In this document: piece by piece, positions 8,265 through 15,017 of the stretch
Layout of the letters: every line of letters begins with the position of its first letter
How positions within the stretch are numbered: position 1 is the first letter of the stretch
Source: Deltaproteobacteria bacterium
Lineage (GTDB): Bacteria; Myxococcota; Myxococcia; Myxococcales; 40CM-4-68-19
Length of the DNA: 27,377 nt
Direction: 5' to 3'
Assembly (NCBI GenBank): GCA_005879505.1
Contig: VBKQ01000354.1
Span: 1 to 27,377, forward strand
Notes under the pieces: generated by a model
Seen by the model: only the letters and a program-made list of their open reading frames with translations
The model's database searches: none
What the model was told of the DNA's origin: nothing
Made by a program: the position numbers and the translations under genes

Positions 8265-10781
8265 TCACCGCTTGTAGCGCGGCAGGCGCACCCCTTGCGT
8301 CAACGCTGGAGCAAAAAGATCGCCCATCTCCCGCAGCCGCTGCGACATCGTCTTCAAATTCAGCTGCCGCGGATCGAGCCCGGGCTTCACCTCGCTCCAG
8401 CGCAAGGGAGTGGAGACAGGGGCGCCCTCGACCCCGCGCAGCGAATAGGGCGCGACCACCGTCTTTCCGTACGCGTTCTGCATGCAGTCGAAGTAGAGAC
8501 GGCCGCGGCGCGCCGCTCGTGACCGCTCCAGCGTGACGTTCTTCAGCTGCTTCGCCACGGTCTCGCCCACCTGCAGCGCGAACGATTCCGCGTCCTCGTA
8601 GGTGTGCCCCTTCGCCAGCGGGACCAGGATGTGCAGCCCGCGCTTGCCCGTCGTCTTGGGAATGCTGGGGAGCCCGAGCCGCTCGAACATGCCCTGGAGC
8701 ACCGCGGCGACCTCGATGGCCTGCTCGATGGTCTCGCCCTCGGCCGGATCGAGATCGAACACCACCCAGTCCGGCTGGGTCAGGCTCTCTGCGCGCGAGT
8801 GCCAGGCGTGGATCTCCAGGACGGAGTTCTGCGCCAGCCAGCGCAGCGCGCGGGGGCTGTCCGCGATCAAGTGCCGCACCGTTCCCTTCTTGGTGCGCGC
8901 GGGCGTCTCCACGGTCCGCATCCAGTCTTCGGCCATCGCGCCCACGTCCTGCTGGAACCAGCTCGGCTTCTCGATCCCCTGGTTCCAGTGGACCAACGTC
9001 AGCGGCCGGTCCCTCAGCGCGTTCAGGAGCGCCGGAGCGACGGCGTCGTAGTACGCAGCGACGTCCGCCTTTGTGATCCGGTCCTTCGGGTAGAGGAGCC
9101 GATCCGGATTGGTCAGCTTCTGCGGCTGATCGGGTGCCGGTGCCGGCGTCTGCTTCCGCGCGCGGCCTTTCGCTGGTGTCGCTGTCGGCACCGGCGCAGG
9201 CTTCTCACGCACGCACTCCTCCGGCTTCTTGTCCGCGCGGATCCCCTGGAACGCCGGGTGGCGCAGCTTGCCGTCCGAAGTCCACTCCGTGAACCGCACC
9301 TGCGCGACCAGGCGCGGCTCGACCCAGTGGGCATCGCGCAGACGCGGAGCGCCTCGCGCAGGCGGATCCGGCCGTTCGTCCTGCGCCAGCTGCTTCTGCA
9401 GCTCCGCGCGCTGCTTCGAGGAGAAGCCGGTCCCCACCTTCCCCGCGAACTCGTACCCGCCCTTCCCGTCCGCCACCGCCAGCAGCAGCGCTCCGAGCGC
9501 ACCTCTGGCGTTCCCCTTCCCCGGAGTCCAGCCGACGATCGCCAGCTCCTGCGTCGCCTGCGCCTTGAGCTTCAGCCACTCGCGCGAGCGCCCCTTCTCG
9601 TAGACCGACCCGCGCGCCTTCAGGATCAGGCCTTCCAATCCGCGCTCGCGCATCTTCGCCAGCGCGGACGCGATGTCGCCGGGCACTTCCTCGGCGAGCG
9701 ATATTTGTGATGGCGCATTGGAGAGCACGCTGCGCAGCAGATCCCGGCGCTCCTCGAGAGGGCGGGCCCGCAGGTCCTCGCCGTCGAGGCGCAGCAGGTC
9801 GAAGGCAAAGAGCACCGCTTCCTCCGTCCGGCCCTGCTGGATCAGCTCGAACCGCGGAACTCCCTGCGGATCGAGCACGCAGACCTCGCCGTCGATCACC
9901 GCATCGCCGATCACGATGCGTGCGAGCGCCTGCGCGATGCGCGGGAATCTTCCCGCGAGATCCAGGGCGTTGCGCGTCCACATCGCCACCCGGCCGTTCG
10001 ACAGCGCGCAGACCGCGCGGTAGCCGTCGTACTTCACCTCGGCGTGCCAGTCCCCCGCGGGCACGGCGTCGACCAGCGTCGCCAGCATCGGAGGCAGATA
10101 GGCGGGCAGGATCGTCTCGGGCGCGGCGCGGGGCGTGCGCAGCTTGCCGCTTCTCTCCGGACCGCGGGTGATCACGCGCCCGCTGACCACCGACTCCGGG
10201 CGCTCGGCGATCACGTCATAGGACGGGTTCTCCGTTCCGTCCTTGGCCTTGAACATCAGCCACTGCGCCTTGCCGGGCGCCCCACCGTGCGTGCGCACCA
10301 GGTGCCACTGCCCGCGCAGCTTCTTGCCGTGGAACTCGACCACGACGTGGCCCTTCTTGCGTTGCTGCGAGAGCTGGCCGGGCGGAACCGAATCGCAAGT
10401 GCCGTTGTCCCAGATCAGCGAGTCGCCCGCGCCGTATTCGCCGTCCGGGATGCGCCCTTCGAAGCTGCCGTACTCGAGCGGATGATCCTCGGTCTGGATG
10501 GCGAGCCGCTTCACCGCCGGATCGTAGCTCGGCCCCTTGGGTACCGACCACGAGGCGAGCGCGCCATCGATCTCCAGCCGCACGTCGTAGTGGAGCCGGG
10601 TCGCGTCGTGCTTGTGCACCACGAAGGTGGGCTCCGTGTGCGGCGCTGTCTTGCCCGGAGCGGGCTCTGGGGTGACGGCGAAGTCGCGCTTCGCCTCGTA
10701 CTCCGGCAGCGGCCGCGTCAAGCCTGCGCCTCGCCGCCGTGCGGCCGTGCGCTTGCCGGACGAACTGCGTGGACGCGGCAT
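8265..10781 (-). CDS. ligD: Multifunctional DNA ligase D (phosphoesterase-ligase-polymerase)
   Basis: A non-homologous end-joining ligase of about 838 residues. The 3'-phosphoesterase domain comes first (about 25-190), with H-K-H-D-A-T-R-L-H-Y-D-V-R-L-E and the E-D-H-P-L-E-Y block. Next is the ATP-dependent ligase domain with nucleophile Lys250 in E-V-K-Y-D-G-Y-R. After a Pro/Ala-rich linker comes the primase-like polymerase domain (from about 555), with V-F-D-L-D-P supplying the metal Asp pair and G-K-R-G-L-H-I-L-V-P. The order PE-LIG-POL matches Pseudomonas LigD rather than the mycobacterial POL-PE-LIG order. The ATG at 10781 is used; a TTG at 10805 overlaps the hydrolase stop (TTGA) and would add eight residues by translational coupling. 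No Ku gene, its usual partner, is present in the window. Confidence 0.95.
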   Translation of the reverse strand: MPRPRSSSGKRTAARRRGAGLTRPLPEYEAKRDFAVTPEPAPGKTAPHTEPTFVVHKHDATRLHYDVRLEIDGALASWSVPKGPSYDPAVKRLAIQTEDHPLEYGSFEGRIPDGEYGAGDSLIWDNGTCDSVPPGQLSQQRKKGHVVVEFHGKKLRGQWHLVRTHGGAPGKAQWLMFKAKDGTENPSYDVIAERPESVVSGRVITRGPERSGKLRTPRAAPETILPAYLPPMLATLVDAVPAGDWHAEVKYDGYRAVCALSNGRVAMWTRNALDLAGRFPRIAQALARIVIGDAVIDGEVCVLDPQGVPRFELIQQGRTEEAVLFAFDLLRLDGEDLRARPLEERRDLLRSVLSNAPSQISLAEEVPGDIASALAKMRERGLEGLILKARGSVYEKGRSREWLKLKAQATQELAIVGWTPGKGNARGALGALLLAVADGKGGYEFAGKVGTGFSSKQRAELQKQLAQDERPDPPARGAPRLRDAHWVEPRLVAQVRFTEWTSDGKLRHPAFQGIRADKKPEECVREKPAPVPTATPAKGRARKQTPAPAPDQPQKLTNPDRLLYPKDRITKADVAAYYDAVAPALLNALRDRPLTLVHWNQGIEKPSWFQQDVGAMAEDWMRTVETPARTKKGTVRHLIADSPRALRWLAQNSVLEIHAWHSRAESLTQPDWVVFDLDPAEGETIEQAIEVAAVLQGMFERLGLPSIPKTTGKRGLHILVPLAKGHTYEDAESFALQVGETVAKQLKNVTLERSRAARRGRLYFDCMQNAYGKTVVAPYSLRGVEGAPVSTPLRWSEVKPGLDPRQLNLKTMSQRLREMGDLFAPALTQGVRLPRYKR

Positions 10782-10801
10782 GTGCGTACGGTCGGCATGG
10801 G

Positions 10802-11713
10802 TCAACGCGGGGGGTAGTCCACCTCTGCCCTACCGAGAAAGGAAACCAAGAGCTCATTGACGCGGCCGGGAGCGTCCGCTTGTACCCAGTGCGACGCTTC
10901 CGCGATGCGCTCCACGCGCACGCGCGGCACCCAGCGCGGATCCGGTTCCGCCAGCTCGCCCCCTAGCCACTGGTCCCGTTCCCCCCAGATCACCAGCGTC
11001 TCCGCCGCGACGGGCTTCCAAGACGGGCTCCGGTACCGCGCCGCCGCCCGGTAGTAGTTGATCGGCGCAGTGCGATCGCCCGCGGCAGCAACCATCGCCT
11101 CGATGACCGCGTCGTCGTAGGACCCCCTGCGCGCCGGCGTGTACCGGAAAGCGCGGCGCAACCGCCGCGGCGACATGAACCACTCGGGCAGCACCGGAAG
11201 CTGGAAGAAGAGCATGTACCAGCTCTTGCGCAGCTGGCGCAGGGTCCGCAGGCCGCGCCGCATCCGCTCGGGGTGCGGCACGTTCAGGATCGCCAGCCTG
11301 CGCACGCGCCGTGGATCCCACATCGCCACGTGCCACGCGATGTGCGCGCCCCAATCATGGCCCACCAGGTCGGCTCGCTCGTGTCCCAGCGCGACGATCA
11401 GCTCCGCCGCATCGCGCGCGAGAAGATCGATGCGGTAGGCGGCCGCACCGCGTGGTTTGTCGGAGCCGCCGTACCCGCGCAGGTCGGGCGCAACGGCGCG
11501 AAATCCGGCGGCGGCGAGCGCCGGCAATTGGTATCGCCAGGCGAGCCAGCACTCGGGAAAACCGTGCATCAGGACCACCAGCGGGCCGTCCCGCGGACCG
11601 ACCGCGGCGCAGTGTAGCCGCACGTCCCCCGCCTTCACGTCGAGGTGCTCGACTCCTTCGAGCTGCACAGCCTTGACAAACCCGCGCCGGCTCAGCTTCC
11701 TCTCGTCCGACAT
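10802..11713 (-). CDS. Alpha/beta hydrolase, epoxide hydrolase-like
   Basis: A 303-residue alpha/beta hydrolase. The oxyanion segment H-G-F-P-E is at residues 50-54 and the D-L-R-G-Y-G-G-S-D-K-P loop at 77-86. The nucleophile elbow G-H-D-W-G-A (Asp120) places an Asp, as in epoxide hydrolases and haloalkane dehalogenases. The catalytic His is in A-S-H-W-V-Q near the end. The F-M-S and N-Y-Y-R-A cap region fits soluble epoxide hydrolases, which use cap tyrosines. The N-terminus (S-R-R-G-F-V-K) looks like a twin-arginine motif, but no hydrophobic segment follows, so export is not supported. The open frame continues upstream to 12682 as a shadow of the peptidase gene; the ATG at 11713 is the start. 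Its stop touches the possible TTG start of ligD. Confidence 0.92.
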   Translation of the reverse strand: MSDERKLSRRGFVKAVQLEGVEHLDVKAGDVRLHCAAVGPRDGPLVVLMHGFPECWLAWRYQLPALAAAGFRAVAPDLRGYGGSDKPRGAAAYRIDLLARDAAELIVALGHERADLVGHDWGAHIAWHVAMWDPRRVRRLAILNVPHPERMRRGLRTLRQLRKSWYMLFFQLPVLPEWFMSPRRLRRAFRYTPARRGSYDDAVIEAMVAAAGDRTAPINYYRAAARYRSPSWKPVAAETLVIWGERDQWLGGELAEPDPRWVPRVRVERIAEASHWVQADAPGRVNELLVSFLGRAEVDYPPR

Positions 11714-11800
11714 GCCCGCGCCTCCGCGAAGCCGGGATCGAATACACCCGCCCCGCGCGGACGGGAACACAGCGGTCTTCCAGGACGTGGCGACGGCCCG

Positions 11801-12766
11801 GTGAAGCTCGCGCTCGCGCTCGCGCTGCTCTTTGCGTTCGCTCTGGCCGCCGTGGTCGCAACGGTCGTGCAACCGGTCTTCCGCAGGGGCCCCACCTGGC
11901 GAGGCCCGCGCGCCGACCCTGGGCGGCTGAGCGGGTTGGTGCACGCGCTGGTCGCGCTCGGTCCGCGAAACGACGCAGCCGGGCAGTCGCGCGCCGCGGA
12001 CTGGATCCGCGGACAGATCGTGGGGGGGACACCATCCGATGGTGTCGCCCGTCCTGCGCTTCAAGTTCAGGACGGCGATCGGCGCGTGGAGGAACAGCGG
12101 TACGTCGCGAATGGCGAGACCTTCCGCAATCTCATCGTCCGTCTCGGACCGGAGACGGAAAACCGGATCGTCATCGGCGCCCACTACGACGTCCACGGCC
12201 CGTACCCGGGCGCGGACGACAACGGGAGCGGCACGGCGGCGCTGCTCGAGCTGGCGCGGGTCCTGCGCGGCTCGCCGCTCGCCGTCGGGGTCGACCTGGC
12301 GTTCTACTCGAACGAGGAGTACGGCCTGCTCGGCAGCGCCGCTCACGCGGAGTCCGCGCGCGGCGTCCGCGCCATGGTCTCGCTGGAGATGCTCGGCTGC
12401 TTCGATCAGACGCAGCAGTTCCCGTTCGCGGCCCTGCGCCTGCTCTATCCGCCGCAGGGCGATTACATCGTCGTCGTCGGGAGGCTCCAGGACATTCCGC
12501 TGGTGCGCGCCATCAAATCCGCGCTGCTTGCGAACGGCGCCGCCGTGCGGTCGATCGATGCGCCCGAGCTGATCCCCGGGATCGCCGACTCCGATCACTC
12601 GAGCTTCTGGCGCAACGGCGTGCGCGCTGCCATGGTCACCGATACGGCCTGGTATCGGAACCCGCGCTATCACACCGCGCACGATACGCCCGACACGCTC
12701 GACTACGGGCGGATGGCGCGGATCGTGGACGGGATGGCCGCCTGGGCGTCATCGATCCCACGCTGA
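11801..12766 (+). CDS. M28 family zinc aminopeptidase-like protein
   Basis: A 321-residue zinc peptidase of family M28, anchored or exported by a single N-terminal hydrophobic segment (residues 3-24). The metal ligands and catalytic residues are visible: His128 in G-A-H-Y-D-V, Asp140 in G-A-D-D-N-G-S-G, the Glu pair 172-173 in Y-S-N-E-E-Y-G-L-L-G-S, Glu196, a D-S-D-H-S-S-F-W segment, and His294 in H-T-A-H-D-T-P-D-T. The frame is open back to 11645, but that part is antisense to the hydrolase start, so the GTG at 11801 is chosen. Residues 75-95 (G-G-T-P-S-D-G-V-A-R-P-A-L) do not look like family sequence and coincide with a paired hairpin in the DNA. The 3' end overlaps the convergent helicase gene by 18 bases. 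Confidence 0.9.
   Translation: MKLALALALLFAFALAAVVATVVQPVFRRGPTWRGPRADPGRLSGLVHALVALGPRNDAAGQSRAADWIRGQIVGGTPSDGVARPALQVQDGDRRVEEQRYVANGETFRNLIVRLGPETENRIVIGAHYDVHGPYPGADDNGSGTAALLELARVLRGSPLAVGVDLAFYSNEEYGLLGSAAHAESARGVRAMVSLEMLGCFDQTQQFPFAALRLLYPPQGDYIVVVGRLQDIPLVRAIKSALLANGAAVRSIDAPELIPGIADSDHSSFWRNGVRAAMVTDTAWYRNPRYHTAHDTPDTLDYGRMARIVDGMAAWASSIPR
12024..12075. repeat. Two back-to-back hairpins inside the M28 peptidase gene
   Basis: The first stem pairs gacaccat (12028-12035) with atggtgtc (12039-12046) around a 3-base loop. It extends past one mismatch by three more G-C pairs (12024-12026 with 12048-12050). The second stem pairs ccgtcctg (12049-12056) with caggacgg (12068-12075) around an 11-base loop. 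Both 8-base arms are perfect. Such paired palindromes are typical of REP-like or MITE-like dispersed repeats. No second copy was seen in this window. Confidence 0.6.
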
Positions 12767-14575
12767 CCGCCAGGCGCCGATCCGCTCGGCGTACTTCACC
12801 AGCCCCTCGTGGAACGGGTGCCGGGCGATGGTGGCGCTGTCGCCCACCACGATCAGCTTCTTGCGGGCGCGCGTCAGCGCCACGTTGATCCGGCGGATGT
12901 CGGCGACGAACCCCAGCTCGCCGGCCGGATTCGAGCGCACCAGCGAGACCACCACTGCCTCCTTCTCCCGGCCCTGGAAGCCGTCCACCGTATCGATCTC
13001 GAGCTCCTCCACGTCCTGCAGCAGCTGCCGCAGCTCTTGCACCTGCGCGTCATATGGCGAGATCACGGCGATGTCCCGCGGCGGAAGCATCGCGAGCAGC
13101 TTGCGGACCTCCGCGGCGACGAGCTCAGCTTCCCCCTCGTTCAGCTTCGAGTCGCTCTCCTGCGGCGTCTCCTCCTCGAACCCGCGTCCGGCGGTGTCGA
13201 TCAGCTCCAGCGGCGATCCATCGATCGCGTGATGCGCGACCGCCGGATGCGCGCGCAGCTTGCCCCCGTAGAGCGCGTCGGAGGGATAGCGCATGATCTG
13301 CTCGTTCATCCGGTGCTGCTCGAGGAGCGTCACCATCGCGCCGGGCTGTGCCCTCGCCAGCCGTTCGAAGAGGGACAGCGCGAGCTGCTGCGCGTCGGGC
13401 GCCAGCACGGTGGGCGGAAGCTGGAGATGATCTCCGGCCAGCACCACCCGATCCGCGCGCAGCAGCGCGAGGTAAGCCGCGGGCTCGACCGCCTGGGTCG
13501 CCTCGTCGACGACGGCGATCGCGAACCGCCGCCCTTCCAGCGCACGCGACTCGACACCGGTAAGCGTCGCGAGCACTACCTGCGCCTTCTCCAGCACCGA
13601 AAGCTCCGCGCGATCTTCCAGCTCCCGCGCCTCGGCCAGCAGCTGACGCGCTTCCCGCTCCCGGGCTCGCGCCTCGGAGAAGCGCCCCGGACCGCGCCGC
13701 TGCTTGCGCTTGCGGGAGTCCGCCCGCAGCCGCAGCGCCTCCTCGACCAGCTCGGCCGCGATCCGAGCCTGCGGGTGGGCCTGCGTCTTCTGATCGAGCG
13801 TGTGCTCGATCACGGCGGGAAGGACTCGCGCGGGATGTCCCACGCGGACAGCATCGATGCCGGCCGCCACCAGCCGCTCGACGAGGTTGTCCACCGCCAG
13901 ATTCGAGGGGGCGCCGGCGAGGACCTTCTCGCCCCTCGCGGCAGCTCGGCGAATCACCTCCACCAGGACGGTGGTCTTTCCGGTGCCGGGCGGACCATGC
14001 ACCAGCATCAGGTCGTCGGCGCGCTCCGCCTGCTCCAGCGCGGCCTCCTGCTCCGCATTCAGCCGGTGCTGGACTCCAGCCGCTTCGCGCGGCCGCGCCT
14101 GGAACCGAGGTGGCTCCCCGCGGAGCACCGGGTGCCAGCGCCGCGTGTCGCGCATCCGCCGCACCGCGCCGGAGAGCCGGTCGTAGGTCGCCGAGGACGG
14201 CAGCAGCTCGATCGCCACGCGGCCCTCCGTCGCCCAATCCGGCGGGGACTCGTCGAAAGCGATGCCGATCCGCGCGCGCTGGCGCCTCGCCACGATGCCG
14301 GTCGGGGCGTCATCCGCCGCATCGCGCTTTGGAATCACCCGTGCGATGGAACCGACTCCAAGCTGTTGTCCCGCCAGCTCGATGCCGCCAGGGCGGGCGT
14401 ACGTCACCAGCGAGCGTCCGGCGAGCCCGGACTCCTCGACGGCTTCGACGTCCGGCAGCGCGAGCCCGCGCCGCACCCGCTCCGCGAAGGGGAGCTGGGC
14501 GAAGCGCTCCGTCTCCGCGGCGCGCTCCTTGTCGAGCAGCGCACCGAGGCGGTCGAGGTGCTGGTCGAGGTCCAC
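12749..14575 (-). CDS. UPF1/SMUBP2-like superfamily 1 DNA/RNA helicase
   Basis: A 608-residue SF1B helicase of the IGHMBP2 (SMUBP-2)/UPF1 group. An N-terminal beta-barrel-like region (about 40-130) precedes the first RecA domain with Walker A G-P-P-G-T-G-K-T (194-201). Further motifs are V-V-D-E-A-T-Q-A (Walker B, DEAT form), G-D-H-L-Q-L-P-P-T (motif III), and a Q-H-R-M-N motif IV block. The last ones are T-V-D-G-F-Q-G-R-E-K-E (motif V) and N-V-A-L-T-R-A-R-K-K-L (motif VI). An Arg/Glu-rich helical insertion (about 290-340) lies between motifs Ia and II. The GTG start at 14575 gives a full-length protein. It is divergent from the CBS gene with only 22 bases between starts. Likely role: ATP-driven unwinding in DNA repair or RNA metabolism. 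Confidence 0.94.
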   Translation of the reverse strand: MDLDQHLDRLGALLDKERAAETERFAQLPFAERVRRGLALPDVEAVEESGLAGRSLVTYARPGGIELAGQQLGVGSIARVIPKRDAADDAPTGIVARRQRARIGIAFDESPPDWATEGRVAIELLPSSATYDRLSGAVRRMRDTRRWHPVLRGEPPRFQARPREAAGVQHRLNAEQEAALEQAERADDLMLVHGPPGTGKTTVLVEVIRRAAARGEKVLAGAPSNLAVDNLVERLVAAGIDAVRVGHPARVLPAVIEHTLDQKTQAHPQARIAAELVEEALRLRADSRKRKQRRGPGRFSEARAREREARQLLAEARELEDRAELSVLEKAQVVLATLTGVESRALEGRRFAIAVVDEATQAVEPAAYLALLRADRVVLAGDHLQLPPTVLAPDAQQLALSLFERLARAQPGAMVTLLEQHRMNEQIMRYPSDALYGGKLRAHPAVAHHAIDGSPLELIDTAGRGFEEETPQESDSKLNEGEAELVAAEVRKLLAMLPPRDIAVISPYDAQVQELRQLLQDVEELEIDTVDGFQGREKEAVVVSLVRSNPAGELGFVADIRRINVALTRARKKLIVVGDSATIARHPFHEGLVKYAERIGAWRSAWDR

Positions 14576-14597
14576 GGAGTTTAGGTATAGAGGTTAC
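14576..14597. promoter_or_regulatory. 22-base divergent start region
   Basis: Only 22 bases separate the GTG of the helicase (-) from the ATG of the CBS protein (+). The stretch is AT-richer than its surroundings and contains tatag/ctata, which could serve as a -10 element in either direction. If so, at least one transcript would be nearly leaderless or its promoter would lie inside the opposite gene. Confidence 0.35.
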
Positions 14598-15017
14598 ATG
14601 GCCACCATCGAAAGGCACGTCACGAACGCGCTCGTGGCGCTCGACGCGATGACGCCCTGTCGCGAGGCTGCGAAGGTGATGCGGGACAAGAAGATCGGCT
14701 CGGTTGCGGTCCGCGAGGCAGGCCGCGTGGTCGGGATCCTCACCGAGCGGGACCTGGTCGCGCGCGTGCTTGCGGCGGGAGACAACGGCGCCATGCCCAT
14801 CGGTGAGGCGATGCGCACCGACCTTCCGCGCGTTCCCCCGACCACCAGCGAGGCGGAAGCGGCCGAGCTGATGCGGACGAACTATACCCGGCACCTCCTG
14901 GTGGAGGAGATGGGACAGGTGGTCGGCATCATCTCGATGCGCGACGTGATCCAGTTGATGCTGGACGACAAGCAGTACCTCATCGAGCAGCTGCAGACCT
15001 ATATCGACGGACGCTGA
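14598..15017 (+). CDS. Two-CBS-domain protein
   Basis: A 139-residue protein made of two CBS domains (about 8-62 and 72-130), which bind adenine nucleotides and act as energy or ligand sensors. The first repeat shows A-A-K-V-M-R-D-K-K-I-G-S-V-A-V, then V-V-G-I-L-T-E-R-D-L-V. The second shows A-A-E-L-M-R-T-N-Y-T-R-H-L-L-V, then V-V-G-I-I-S-M-R-D-V-I. No effector domain is attached, so it may regulate a partner in trans or act as a stand-alone sensor. The ATG at 14598 has agagg shortly upstream. The larger open frame starting at 14262 is antisense to the helicase and is rejected. Its 3' end overlaps the convergent membrane gene by 38 bases. Confidence 0.92.
   Translation: MATIERHVTNALVALDAMTPCREAAKVMRDKKIGSVAVREAGRVVGILTERDLVARVLAAGDNGAMPIGEAMRTDLPRVPPTTSEAEAAELMRTNYTRHLLVEEMGQVVGIISMRDVIQLMLDDKQYLIEQLQTYIDGR

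Noticed and set aside
8604..9710. Long plus-strand open frame within ligD
   Set aside because: Antisense to well-conserved ligase and polymerase motifs; low-complexity Arg/Leu-rich translation.
11683..11713. Twin-arginine signal at the hydrolase N-terminus
   Set aside because: S-R-R-G-F-V-K is present, but the next 20 residues are charged rather than hydrophobic, so a Tat signal is not supported.
11714..12682. N-terminal extension of the alpha/beta hydrolase frame
   Set aside because: The extra 323 codons are antisense to the M28 peptidase and have no hydrolase sequence; the family N-terminus begins at the ATG at 11713.
12809..14584. 591-codon open frame on the plus strand
   Set aside because: It is antisense to the helicase gene, whose motifs are unmistakable, and its own translation has no recognisable domain.
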